A stretch of DNA of 64,000 nt, taken from the NCBI GenBank assembly GCA_963710625.1, contig CAVQBG010000034.1, forward strand, positions 1 through 64,000, given 5' to 3'. A model generated the notes under the pieces. The model was not told the DNA's origin. It saw only the letters and a list, made by a program, of their open reading frames with translations, and did no database searches. The stretch comes from Sva-07 sp963710625 (GTDB taxonomy: Bacteria; Actinomycetota; Acidimicrobiia; Acidimicrobiales; Ilumatobacteraceae). Position 1 is the stretch's first letter; each line of letters begins with the position of its first letter. Shown piece after piece: positions 55,276 to 62,995 of the stretch. Both the position numbers and the translations under genes were made by a program.

Positions 55276-55298
55276 TGATTGGTACGTTGTTCCAATCA
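55276..55298. promoter_or_regulatory. Operator-like inverted repeat upstream of the di-iron operon
   Basis: TGATTGG (55276-55282) and CCAATCA (55292-55298) are perfect 7-bp arms with a 9-nt spacer, 16 bp upstream of the ATG at 55259. The size and position fit a TetR-type or other dimeric repressor site; the cognate regulator is not in this window. Confidence 0.5.
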
Positions 55299-55356
55299 TT
55301 GTGGGGTCCGGTGTCGGCCGTCAGGGTCTTTGGTCCCATGACGGCGTCCGTGTGCG

Positions 55357-56604
55357 TCAGCCGAGCACGTCGGTGAGGGCCTCGGCCGCGCGCGCCACGT
55401 CCGCAGGGGAGGTGTAGTGCACGAACGAGAGCCGCACGACTCCTCGATCGGGATCGACGCCGAGTCCGTCGAGCACGCGGGCGGCGTAGTAGTGCCCGGA
55501 GCTGGTCTGGATGCCGCGCCGGACGAGCTCGTGCGCCACCGCCTCGGGCTCGATCGCGAGCGGGCTGAACGCGATCGTCGGACAGCGATGACCCACGGTG
55601 GTGTCGATCGCCGACGGCCCGAGGAGCCGGACGTCGTCGCGTTCGGCCAGCGGGTCGAGCAACACCGAGCTGAGCGTGTCCTCGTGCTCGCGCCAGAGTG
55701 CCGACACCGCGGCGGTCGCGGTCCGGAGGTCGTCGCCGTCACCGCCGCCATGATGACGGTGCAGCAACTCGACGTAGTCGAGCACCGCGCCTGCGGACGC
55801 CACCTGGGCGTGATCGGGACCGGCCGGGTTCAGGCGCTTGTCGGCGACGTTGTCGTTGAAGAAGTGGCTCTGGTTGGGCAACTCGGTGAGCAACCCTGCG
55901 CGTACGACCATGAGCCCCTGGTGAACCGAGTAGGTCTTGTAGAGGCTGAAGAGGTAGACGTCCGCGCCGAGCGCGGCGACGTCGGGGAGGCTGTGCGGCG
56001 CGAACGACACGCCGTCGACGATCACGCGAGCCCCGACCGTGTGGGCGAGCGCCGTGATCCGAGCGACGTCGTTCTCGACACCGACGATGTTCGATGCGTG
56101 CGGCACGGTGACGAGGCCCGTGCGGTCGCTGAGCAGCGATTCGAACACGCCGATGTCGAGTAGACCGGTCCCCGGGTCCGTTCGCCACTCCCGAAGGGTG
56201 CATCCGACGGCTTCGGCCGCCCGCCGGATCGCGCCGGTGTTGGCCTCGTGATCCTGGTTGGTGACGATCACCTCGTGGCCGGGCTCGAGGATGCCGGCGA
56301 AGGCATGCGCGAGCACGTAGGTGTTGGCCGAGGTCGAGGGGCCGAAGATCACTTCGCGTGGTTCCACACCCAGCGCGTCGGCCCACCGGGCGCGCGAGCG
56401 ATCCATGAGCGCTCCTGCACGAGCCGACGACTCGAACTCGCTGTAGGGCTGCACCTTGAAGTCCGTGTAGTACTCGGCGAGCGCGTCGATCGTCTGGCGG
56501 CAGGCGAACGAGCCGCCGGCGTTCTCGAAGAACGACTGGCCATCGTTGATCGGCCGGGAGAAGGCGGGGAAGTTGGACCGGACGACGTCGAGATCGAGTT
56601 GCAC
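55357..56604 (-). CDS. Class V aminotransferase / cysteine desulfurase-like PLP enzyme
   Basis: 415 residues. SSARAGALMDRSRARWADAL, IFGPSTSANTYVLAHAFAG, NQDHEANTGAIRRAAEAVG, ARVIVDGVSFAPHSLPDVAA and LFSLYKTYSVHQGLMV (Schiff-base Lys) are clear class V landmarks. A SufS-type active-site Cys loop is not evident, so desulfurase activity is doubtful. GTG at 56604 follows TACCGT by 6 nt. Divergent from the D-threonine-aldolase-like gene across a 13-bp palindrome. Confidence 0.84.
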   Translation of the reverse strand: MQLDLDVVRSNFPAFSRPINDGQSFFENAGGSFACRQTIDALAEYYTDFKVQPYSEFESSARAGALMDRSRARWADALGVEPREVIFGPSTSANTYVLAHAFAGILEPGHEVIVTNQDHEANTGAIRRAAEAVGCTLREWRTDPGTGLLDIGVFESLLSDRTGLVTVPHASNIVGVENDVARITALAHTVGARVIVDGVSFAPHSLPDVAALGADVYLFSLYKTYSVHQGLMVVRAGLLTELPNQSHFFNDNVADKRLNPAGPDHAQVASAGAVLDYVELLHRHHGGGDGDDLRTATAAVSALWREHEDTLSSVLLDPLAERDDVRLLGPSAIDTTVGHRCPTIAFSPLAIEPEAVAHELVRRGIQTSSGHYYAARVLDGLGVDPDRGVVRLSFVHYTSPADVARAAEALTDVLG

Positions 56605-56610
56605 ACCCTC

Positions 56611-56616
56611 ACGGTA
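56611..56616 (-). promoter_or_regulatory. TANNNT -10 element for the class V aminotransferase gene
   Basis: TACCGT on the minus strand ends 6 nt before the GTG at 56604. Leaderless start predicted; the palindrome at 56637 would lie around the -35 region and upstream. Confidence 0.4.
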
Positions 56617-56636
56617 ACTGCGCCGCGCTCCCCCTC

Positions 56637-56685
56637 GTTCTCGTGAACACGTGCGCGCCCAGAACGCTCATCTGTTCACGAGAAC
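56637..56685. repeat. Palindrome with 13-bp arms and 23-nt loop in a divergent promoter region
   Basis: GTTCTCGTGAACA (56637-56649) and TGTTCACGAGAAC (56673-56685) are perfect arms. The loop is 23 nt, the same as in the two hairpins at 16570 and 16644, though the arm sequence differs. It lies between divergent genes, so it could also be an operator for both. Confidence 0.75.
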
Positions 56686-56711
56686 GCCGATCGGACGGCA
56701 ATGATTGGTGC

Positions 56712-57725
56712 ATGAGCGCCGATCCGTCAACCACGAACGACCTCGTCACCCCGGCGCTGCTCGTCGACATCCCGACCTTCGACCGCAACCTGGCGGCGAT
56801 GGACGCGGTGCTGCCCGGAGCGAAACTGCGTCCCCACGTCAAGGCGTTCAAGTCGACCGACATGGCCAAGCGCCTCGACGCCGACGGTCACCACGGCTTC
56901 TGTGCAGCGACACCTCGTGAGATCGAAGGGCTCGTGGCCGCCGGGCTGACCGACGATCTCCTCTTGGCCAACGAGACGCTCGCCGCGGCCCGCCTCGGCG
57001 CGCTCGCCGACCGGGCGCACATCACGGTCGCGATCGACTCCGACGAGACCCTCGACGCCACGATCGCCGGCGGGGTCCGCTCCGTGCTCGTCGACATCGA
57101 TGTCGGCCTCCCCCGGTGTGGCTGCGACGTCGACGACTCGGGTCGACTCGCCGATCGTGCCCGCGCCGCCGGTCTCGACGTCCGCGGCGTGATGGGCTAC
57201 GAGGGCCACCTGATGATGGTCCACGACCGCGAGGCGAAGCGCGAGAAGGTCGAAGCCGCGATGGCGGTCCTGCTTCAGGCACACGAGAGGGTCGGCGGCG
57301 ACATCGTGTCCGGCGGCGGCACCGGCACCTGGGACATCAACACCTGGTGCACCGAGATCCAGGCCGGCTCCTACACGCTGATGGACACCCAGTACGACGA
57401 GCTGGAGACGCCGTTCGAGAAGGCGCTGTCGGTGCTCGCCACCGTGATCTCGGTCAGCGCAAAGGGCTGGATCATCGCCGACTGCGGGCTCAAGGCGCTC
57501 GGGATGGACCACGGCAACCCGTCGTGGGACGAGGGTGACGTGTTGTTCTGCTCCGACGAACACATCACGCTGATGCCACGCGAACTCAGCGACTGGAAGG
57601 TCGGCGACCGGGTCAGGATCTGGCCCTCCCATGTCGATCCCACCGTTGCCCGCCACGAGCAGTTCTGGCTCGTCGAAGGCGACACGATCCGCGACCGCTG
57701 GCCCATCGACCTGCGCCACTGGTGA
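56712..57725 (+). CDS. D-threonine aldolase / D-serine dehydratase-like PLP enzyme (alanine racemase N-terminal fold)
   Basis: 337 residues. LRPHVKAFKSTDMAKRL carries the PLP Lys on strand 1 of the fold-type III barrel, VSGGGTGTWDI the phosphate-binding Gly loop, and LFCSDEHITLM the metal-site region of the D-threonine aldolase/DSD1 group. It should act on a D-beta-hydroxy-amino acid. ATG at 56712 is used because AATGAT ends 6 nt upstream and homology starts soon after. Confidence 0.85.
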   Translation: MSADPSTTNDLVTPALLVDIPTFDRNLAAMDAVLPGAKLRPHVKAFKSTDMAKRLDADGHHGFCAATPREIEGLVAAGLTDDLLLANETLAAARLGALADRAHITVAIDSDETLDATIAGGVRSVLVDIDVGLPRCGCDVDDSGRLADRARAAGLDVRGVMGYEGHLMMVHDREAKREKVEAAMAVLLQAHERVGGDIVSGGGTGTWDINTWCTEIQAGSYTLMDTQYDELETPFEKALSVLATVISVSAKGWIIADCGLKALGMDHGNPSWDEGDVLFCSDEHITLMPRELSDWKVGDRVRIWPSHVDPTVARHEQFWLVEGDTIRDRWPIDLRHW

Positions 57726-57729
57726 AGTG

Positions 57730-57758
57730 TTGCCTCAGGGGTCGGACCCCTGAGACAA
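57730..57758. terminator. GGGGTC-N-GACCCC palindrome, copy 5, between convergent genes
   Basis: TTGCCTCAGGGGTC (57730-57743) and GACCCCTGAGACAA (57745-57758) pair at 13 of 14 positions around one base. It fills the gap between the stops at 57725 (+) and 57764 (-). Probable bidirectional terminator. Confidence 0.75.
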
Positions 57759-57763
57759 TCGAG

Positions 57764-59149
57764 TCACATCGAGCGAGCGGCGTTGTCGAAGCGGGTGTAC
57801 TGGCCGAGGAAGACGAGGCGCTTGGTGCCGATCGGGCCGGAGCGGTGCTTCGACACGATCACCTCGGCCGAGCCCTTGTCGGGCGACTCGGGGTTGTACA
57901 CCTCGTCGCGGTACAGGAACATCACGACGTCGGCGTCCTGCTCGAGCGAACCGGACTCACGCAGGTCGGCGAGCATCGGCCGCTTGTCGGAACGGGCTTC
58001 GAGGTTTCGGCTCAGCTGGCTGAGCGCCACGATCGGCACCTCCAACTCGCGGGCGAGCACCTTGAGGTTTCGGCTGATCTCGCTCACCTCGAGCTGACGG
58101 TTCTCGGATCGACCGCTGCCGCTCATCAGCTGCAGGTAGTCGATCATGATCAACGACAGTCCGCCGTGCTGCGCCTTGATCCGCCGGGCCTTCGCCCGGA
58201 TCTCCATCACGGTCACCTGCGGGTTGTCGTCGAGGAACAACGGCACCTCGAGCCGCCCGACCGCCAGGCCGATCTTCGACCAGTCGGCCTCGCTCAACTT
58301 GCCCGTGCGCAGCTTGGTGGAATCGACTTTCGCCTCGCTCGCCAGGATGCGCTGCGTCAACTCCGAGTGTCCCATCTCGAGCGAGAACACGAGCACCGGT
58401 TTGCCGGAGTGCTTCGCAATGTGTGTCGCCATGCCCAAGCCGAAACTGGTCTTTCCCATCGCCGGACGAGCACCGACGATGTTGAGCGTGCTGGGTTGCA
58501 GCCCGGAGAGGAGTTCGTCGAGGTCGTCGTAACCGGTCGCCGCGCCGGTGATCGTGTCGCCGCGCTCGTAGTTCTCCTCGAGCTGGTCCATCGTCTCGTT
58601 GAGGAGCTCCTGGATCTGGCGAGTCGAGTCGACCACGCGGTCCTCGGCCACCTCGAACATCTTCGACTCGGCGAGGTCCACAGCCTTGGTGACGTCGTCG
58701 GGCTCGCTGAAGGCGAGGTCGGTGATCTCGCCCGCGGTGTGGATCAACCGGCGCAGCAACGCGGTGTCCATCACGATCCGGGCATAGTGCTCGGCGCCGG
58801 ACACCGACGGCGTCGCGTTCTGCAGGTCGTTCAGCCGCTCGATCCCGCCGACCTCGTCGAGCAGGCCGTGACGCCGGAGCTCGTCGGCAACCGTGACCAC
58901 GTCGACCGGACCGGAGGACGAATACAGCGACCGGATCGAGTCGAAGATGTGTTGGTGCGCGGGGCTGTAGAAGTCGCGAACGTTGAGCCCTGCCTCGCCG
59001 ACGACACCGATCGCGTCACGTGACAGCAGCAGCGCACCGAGGACGGACTCCTCCGCCTGCAGGTTGTGGGGAGGGACACGCCCACCGCGGTTCGACGGTG
59101 ACGCGCTGCGTTCGGGACGACTGGTTCCGTATTCGTGATCGATCGACAT
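57764..59149 (-). CDS. dnaB: Replicative DNA helicase DnaB
   Basis: 461 residues, full-length and without an intein. The N-terminal helical DnaB_N domain covers ~28-130 (PPHNLQAEESVLGALLLSRD). The RecA-like ATPase has Walker A GARPAMGKTSF, FSLEMGHSELTQRI, Walker B SLIMIDYLQLM and the C-terminal SKHRSGPIGTKRLVFLGQYT. It unwinds DNA ahead of the replication fork. It is the last gene of the rpsF-ssb-rpsR-rplI-dnaB group, separated from rplI by ~190 bp holding DnaA-box-like repeats. Confidence 0.96.
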   Translation of the reverse strand: MSIDHEYGTSRPERSASPSNRGGRVPPHNLQAEESVLGALLLSRDAIGVVGEAGLNVRDFYSPAHQHIFDSIRSLYSSSGPVDVVTVADELRRHGLLDEVGGIERLNDLQNATPSVSGAEHYARIVMDTALLRRLIHTAGEITDLAFSEPDDVTKAVDLAESKMFEVAEDRVVDSTRQIQELLNETMDQLEENYERGDTITGAATGYDDLDELLSGLQPSTLNIVGARPAMGKTSFGLGMATHIAKHSGKPVLVFSLEMGHSELTQRILASEAKVDSTKLRTGKLSEADWSKIGLAVGRLEVPLFLDDNPQVTVMEIRAKARRIKAQHGGLSLIMIDYLQLMSGSGRSENRQLEVSEISRNLKVLARELEVPIVALSQLSRNLEARSDKRPMLADLRESGSLEQDADVVMFLYRDEVYNPESPDKGSAEVIVSKHRSGPIGTKRLVFLGQYTRFDNAARSM

Positions 59150-59222
59150 GGGGACCCCACTCTCTCAGGGGTTTCCTGTGCGGCGGAAGAGGAACAACCC
59201 TGGGTCTTGGCTGTTGACGAGC

Positions 59223-59278
59223 TGTGGACAACCGGTCTGATCTGTGGACGGACCGGTTGTGGACAGACCTGTGGACGG
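59223..59278. promoter_or_regulatory. Cluster of four DnaA-box-like sites upstream of dnaB
   Basis: On the plus strand TGTGGACAA (59223), TGTGGACGG (59243), TGTGGACAG (59258) and TGTGGACGG (59270) occur within 56 bp, all in the same orientation. The first is the exact complement of the actinobacterial box TTGTCCACA; the others differ at one or two positions. AACCGGTC (59230-59237) and GACCGGTT (59251-59258) form an additional 8-bp inverted repeat. The cluster lies in the 192-bp gap between rplI and dnaB. Confidence 0.6.
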
Positions 59279-59341
59279 GCGCGTTGAGGCAGCGGCGTGA
59301 CGGGCTCGGGAGCCGGGGTTGGCGGCCGGTCGGCCGAGACG

Positions 59342-59788
59342 TCAGTCGGCGGCGACGACGTCGATCGTGATCGGGAACGACACGTCGCTGTGGAGCGACG
59401 CGGTCACCGTGTGCTGGCCGACCGTCTTGATCACGTCGATCTCGATCTGACGACGATCGAGTTCGATCTCGGTCTGCTCGAGGACGGCGCCGACCACGTC
59501 TGCCGACGTGATCGAACCGAAGAGCTTGCCCTCGGGGCCGGCCTTCGCCGACACCGTGATCACCTTCGGCACGAGCGTGCTGGCGATGGTGGTGGCGGCT
59601 TCGCGGGCGCTGGAGTCGCGTTGGTCGCGGGCCTTGCGCATGCGGCCGGCCTGATCGACAGCACCCTCGGTCGCCGTGATGGCGTGCCCCTTGGGGAGCA
59701 GATAGTTGCGAGCGTGGCCGTCGGCGACATCGACGATGTCACCGCGCTTGCCCAGCCCGTCGAGATCGGAACGCAGAATGACCTTCAT
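59342..59788 (-). CDS. rplI: 50S ribosomal protein L9
   Basis: 148 residues. The N-terminal rRNA-binding domain begins MKVILRSDLDGLGKRGDIVD with GHARNYLLPKGHA, the connecting helix is long, and the C-terminal domain contains GKLFGSITSADV. All are standard for L9. It begins 3 nt after the rpsR stop, so it is co-transcribed with rpsF, ssb and rpsR. Confidence 0.97.
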   Translation of the reverse strand: MKVILRSDLDGLGKRGDIVDVADGHARNYLLPKGHAITATEGAVDQAGRMRKARDQRDSSAREAATTIASTLVPKVITVSAKAGPEGKLFGSITSADVVGAVLEQTEIELDRRQIEIDVIKTVGQHTVTASLHSDVSFPITIDVVAAD

Positions 59789-59791
59789 CGC

Positions 59792-60220
59792 TCAGTTCTC
59801 CTCGGTCTCGGCGGCGTCGTTCGTGTCGAACTCGGCCGTCTCGTCGATCAACTCGTCGTTCTCGACGACGTCGTTGGTCGTCTCGTTGACGTTGTCGCTC
59901 AAGCTGGCATCGCGATCGCGCCCGCCGTCGCGGCCGCGGCCGCCCGTTCGGGTGGATGCCACGCGCTTGGCGTAGGGGAGCAGCGCCATCTCACGCGCCA
60001 CCTTGACGGCGTTGGCGACCTCGCGCTGCTGCTGCAGGGTGTTGCCGGCGACGCGACGGTTCTTGATCTTGGCGCGGTCGCTCATGAAGCGCTGCAACAG
60101 ATCGACGTCCTTGTAGTCGATGTACTCGACTTTGTCGATGACCAGCACGCTGGTCTTCTTCTTGAACTTGCGGGGGTTGAGGTCACGGGCGCTGCGCGCC
60201 TTGTTCTTCTTGCTTGCCAT
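59792..60220 (-). CDS. rpsR: 30S ribosomal protein S18 with acidic C-terminal extension, Cys-less type
   Basis: 142 residues against the usual 75-90. The S18 core (~10-90) includes YIDYKDVDLLQRFMSDRAKI and RRVAGNTLQQQREVANAVK. The zinc-site cysteines of C+ S18 are absent near the N-terminus, so it is a zinc-independent form. An Arg/Gly linker (~91-104) is followed by a ~40-residue acidic tail (DELIDETAEFDTNDAAETEE). The tail is unusual and must lie on the ribosome surface if present in the mature protein. Confidence 0.95.
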   Translation of the reverse strand: MASKKNKARSARDLNPRKFKKKTSVLVIDKVEYIDYKDVDLLQRFMSDRAKIKNRRVAGNTLQQQREVANAVKVAREMALLPYAKRVASTRTGGRGRDGGRDRDASLSDNVNETTNDVVENDELIDETAEFDTNDAAETEEN

Positions 60221-60268
60221 GATGATTCCTGGTGATTCCTTACGACTGATGATTCAGATCAATGGGGG

Positions 60269-60721
60269 TCAGAACGGCTCTTCGTCGCCGTAGACCGGGT
60301 CGGGGGTCCGGGCAGCAGCACCGCCGCCGCCACCACCGCTGCGGGAGCCGCCGTCGCCGGAGTCGCGGCTGATGCGCTCGACCTGGGCCTGTGCCCAGCG
60401 GAGGCTCGGGCCGAGTTCGTCGGCGCGGATCTCGGTGACGCTGCGCTTCTCGCCTTCCTTGGTCTCGTAGGACCGCTGCTCGAGCCGGCCCGTCACGATG
60501 ACGCGCATGCCCTTGCTGAGGCTGGCCGCTGCGTTCTCGCCGAGTTCGGACCAGGCGACGATGTTGAAGAACGACACCTGTTCCTGCCATTCGCCGTTCT
60601 GCTGGTATCGCCGGTTGACGGCGAGCCCGAAGCTCGCAACGCCGGCGCCGCTCGGTGTGTACCGCAGCTCGGGATCCTTGGTGAGGTTCCCGACCAGCGT
60701 GACGCTGTTTTCCGATGCCAT
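60269..60721 (-). CDS. ssb: Single-stranded DNA-binding protein
   Basis: 150 residues. The OB fold spans ~1-110 (VTLVGNLTKDPELRYTPSGA, VSFFNIVAWSELGENAAASL, KGMRVIVTGRLEQRSYETKE). A Gly-rich linker then leads to the acidic tip DEEPF, which in the family recruits replication and repair partners. Located between rpsF and rpsR, as in other actinobacteria. Confidence 0.96.
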   Translation of the reverse strand: MASENSVTLVGNLTKDPELRYTPSGAGVASFGLAVNRRYQQNGEWQEQVSFFNIVAWSELGENAAASLSKGMRVIVTGRLEQRSYETKEGEKRSVTEIRADELGPSLRWAQAQVERISRDSGDGGSRSGGGGGGAAARTPDPVYGDEEPF

Positions 60722-60750
60722 GTTGATTCCCCTTGGGTGGCTGCTGCCGG

Positions 60751-61083
60751 TCAGGCAGCGGTGACTGCCATGCCGCGGCGCTCGGCCTCGGCCTCGGGCA
60801 GGCGGATGAGCTTGTGGCGGACGATGTCGTCAGCGAGACGGAGCGTGCGCTCGAGTTCGTCGAGTGAGCCGGCCGGGGCCACGATCTCGGCGACCAGGTA
60901 GTAGCCGGACGGCTTCTTGTTGATCGGGTAGGCGAACTGGCGCTTGCCCCACCAATCGATCTTGCCGTGGAGCTCTCCACCGGCGGCGGTGACACCGTCG
61001 GTGACCGTCTTCATCCAGGCCTGCGCCTTGGGGTCATCGACGTCGCCGTCGATGATGATCATCATTTCGTATGCACGCATCAT
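60751..61083 (-). CDS. rpsF: 30S ribosomal protein S6
   Basis: 110 residues. RAYEMMIIIDGDVDD, WWGKRQFAYPINKKPSGYYL and LRLADDIVRHKLIRL are S6 signatures. S6 binds S18 on the small subunit platform, and the two genes flank ssb. GGGAGG lies 8 nt before the first of two adjacent ATGs (61083), which therefore is preferred. First gene of the ribosomal/replication operon. Confidence 0.96.
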   Translation of the reverse strand: MMRAYEMMIIIDGDVDDPKAQAWMKTVTDGVTAAGGELHGKIDWWGKRQFAYPINKKPSGYYLVAEIVAPAGSLDELERTLRLADDIVRHKLIRLPEAEAERRGMAVTAA

Positions 61084-61292
61084 GCGTGTTTCCTCCCTTC
61101 GGATCCCCCACGACTGCCTGATGACAGCGCCGTGGCGGGAGCCCCGGTGTGGGGCAGGGCCAATATGGACGTGCCAACCCTATCGGGGCCGCACTCGGTC
61201 GCGTGATGGCGTCGCATGGACACAATCATCGCAAGGGGGTGTCACGGGGTTCGGCGCGACGAGGGTTCAGGGCCGACAGGCGGGCCGGGAAC

Positions 61293-61949
61293 TCATCCGG
61301 TGGCGTCGGGCGCGAGCGGACAGCGCTCGGCCTCGGTGCCGTCGAGCAGCTCGAGGCGCGCACCGGGGCCGATCCCCAGATCACCGAGGCCACCGTCGAA
61401 CACCTCGAGCGCGAGGTCGTAGGGGGCATCGGGCGAGTAGAGGGGGCACTCGCCGGCCGGCGTGTCGAGGCACGGCGCCATGTCGGCCGAGCCCACCAGT
61501 TCGCCCTCGGCCCCGAACCATGCGATCGACAGCGGTGTGGGTGTCTGGAACATGTAGAACGAGCCGATGAGCGGTTCGTCGAAGGCGAACACCATCCCGA
61601 CGGCGTCGCCGAGGTCGGTGACGTCCATCAGCCCGCGGCCACGCTCCTCCGCGGTGTCGGCGAGCCAGACACAGACCTCGCACACGCCACCGTCGGTCTC
61701 GGTGATCCGTGCCGTGATCGTCGAGAATCCTTCGGGCTGTCCGGCCGGCGGCACCGTGTCGGCTGCCGTACCGCCGACGGGCGTCGAGTCACCAACCGTG
61801 GTCGGCCCGCTCGATTCCCGCGGGGCGGCGGCGGTCGAGTCGGTGGATGCGTCGTCGCCCGATCCCCCCGAGCACGCCGCGAGCACGACGACCGCAGCAG
61901 CGATCGCACTCCAACGACGAGGCGCACCCGGCCGACGCCGGACGATCAA
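61293..61949 (-). CDS. Lipoprotein with DUF192 domain
   Basis: 218 residues. A basic start, hydrophobic run and lipobox LAAC (Cys26) predict lipidation. A Ser/Thr/Pro-rich linker is followed by a DUF192 domain (~80-215), with CVWLADTAEERGRGLMDVTD and FYMFQTPTPLSIAWFGAEGE as its landmarks. The function of DUF192 is not established. The start is a TTG at 61949 that overlaps the DUF5318 stop (TTGA), an unusual start but with a normal signal sequence behind it. Confidence 0.82.
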   Translation of the reverse strand: MIVRRRPGAPRRWSAIAAAVVVLAACSGGSGDDASTDSTAAAPRESSGPTTVGDSTPVGGTAADTVPPAGQPEGFSTITARITETDGGVCEVCVWLADTAEERGRGLMDVTDLGDAVGMVFAFDEPLIGSFYMFQTPTPLSIAWFGAEGELVGSADMAPCLDTPAGECPLYSPDAPYDLALEVFDGGLGDLGIGPGARLELLDGTEAERCPLAPDATG

Positions 61950-62341
61950 GTCCGCCCACCGACGGGGATCACCCGCAGCAGGTGGTTCCAACGACACTCG
62001 ACGCACGCCTCGACGACGTAGGCGCTGAGTTCCTCGCTGCGATCGTTCAACTGCCGCATCTCCTTGGCGGTCGACACGCACCGACCCTGCGCCGACAGCC
62101 GAGGGCCGAACACGTACGTGACGAGTTTCAGATCGGCCTCTTCACAGATCGGGCACCTGGTGGAGGTCTGCGTGCCGACGTTGCGAGCCGCTCGGATCAA
62201 CTCGGGATGCGCGTCGCAGACCTGGTCGATCGGAACGCGCCCCTTCTTGACCTGAGCGATCAGCATGCGCCGGGCGAGGCGATGGTCGACGAGGCCGCGC
62301 GATCCGTCGGAGCCACGAAGCGCGCCGACCGTGATCGCCAT
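61946..62341 (-). CDS. DUF5318 protein (actinobacterial zinc-binding protein of unknown function)
   Basis: 131 residues. DHRLARRMLIAQVKKGRVPI and DQVCDAHPELIRAARNVGT are followed by a zinc-like pair CPICEEADLKLVTYVFGPRL and a second pair in VVEACVECRWNHLL. This pattern matches the mycobacterial DUF5318 protein encoded near the rpsF operon (Rv0049), as recalled from memory. ATG at 62341 has TAGTGT 8 nt upstream; a GTG at 62353 is the alternative. Overlaps the DUF192 gene by 4 nt. Confidence 0.82.
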   Translation of the reverse strand: MAITVGALRGSDGSRGLVDHRLARRMLIAQVKKGRVPIDQVCDAHPELIRAARNVGTQTSTRCPICEEADLKLVTYVFGPRLSAQGRCVSTAKEMRQLNDRSEELSAYVVEACVECRWNHLLRVIPVGGRT

Positions 62342-62421
62342 GGGCGAGGACACTATCCGCTCGACACCGGCGCGCGCCGCTGATCCCCGGCGATGCCGAC
62401 CGCGTGCGCCACACTGGTCGC

Positions 62422-62991
62422 GTGGTCGCCAACATCAACTACGGACCCGGGACACCCGACGACAACGAACTGAGGCTGTGCGGCGATGTCAGCGACGGTC
62501 GCCGCGCCGTCGAACTCGGCATCTCCCCGTGGTTCAACTCGATCGATTTCGCCCGCGCCGGCGCCAAGTCGATCGCTGTCGACACCGACGCCGAACGCAT
62601 CGCGGAGACCCGCCGACGAGCCGCCTCCGCCGAGGTGCCCGTGCAGTGCCTGGAAACCGACCTCGCCGACCTCGGCGACATCGCGTCGAGCTCGTGCGAG
62701 GTGGTCGTCGCAGCCCACACGATCGGCGACGTCGACGACCTCGGGCGCCTGCTCCGTCAGGTGCACCGCATTCTCAAGCCGAGCATGCCCCTGATCATCT
62801 CGATGACACACCCCTTCGCCGGCGTCGATGCCGACCACGCCTACGGAGCGAGCGAACGAACGATCGGCTCGTGGTTCACCGCGCTCAACCGATCGAACTT
62901 CCGCGTCGACCAACTGCTCGAACTCGGCGCCAACGCCGGGCACCCGGTGCCGAGCACCCTCGTGCTGCGCGCCCGCAAGGAAGGCTCCTGA
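62422..62991 (+). CDS. SAM-dependent methyltransferase-like protein
   Basis: 189 residues. ISPWFNSIDFARAGAKSIAV with a following Asp and VVAAHTIGDVDDLGRLLRQV, HRILKPSMPLIISMTHPFAG follow the class I SAM methyltransferase order. The motif I glycines are degenerate (ELGISPWFNS), so activity is uncertain. GTG at 62422 is preferred over GTG 62404 because CACACT ends 6 nt before it. Divergent from DUF5318. Confidence 0.75.
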   Translation: MVANINYGPGTPDDNELRLCGDVSDGRRAVELGISPWFNSIDFARAGAKSIAVDTDAERIAETRRRAASAEVPVQCLETDLADLGDIASSSCEVVVAAHTIGDVDDLGRLLRQVHRILKPSMPLIISMTHPFAGVDADHAYGASERTIGSWFTALNRSNFRVDQLLELGANAGHPVPSTLVLRARKEGS

Positions 62992-62995
62992 GCGA

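Noticed and set aside
55357..56604. Naming the class V enzyme SufS/IscS
   Set aside because: No active-site Cys loop motif recognised and no Fe-S assembly neighbours.
59150..59341. The gap considered as oriC itself
   Set aside because: No dnaA/dnaN genes here, no clear AT-rich unwinding element, and only four boxes; kept as a DnaA-box cluster only.
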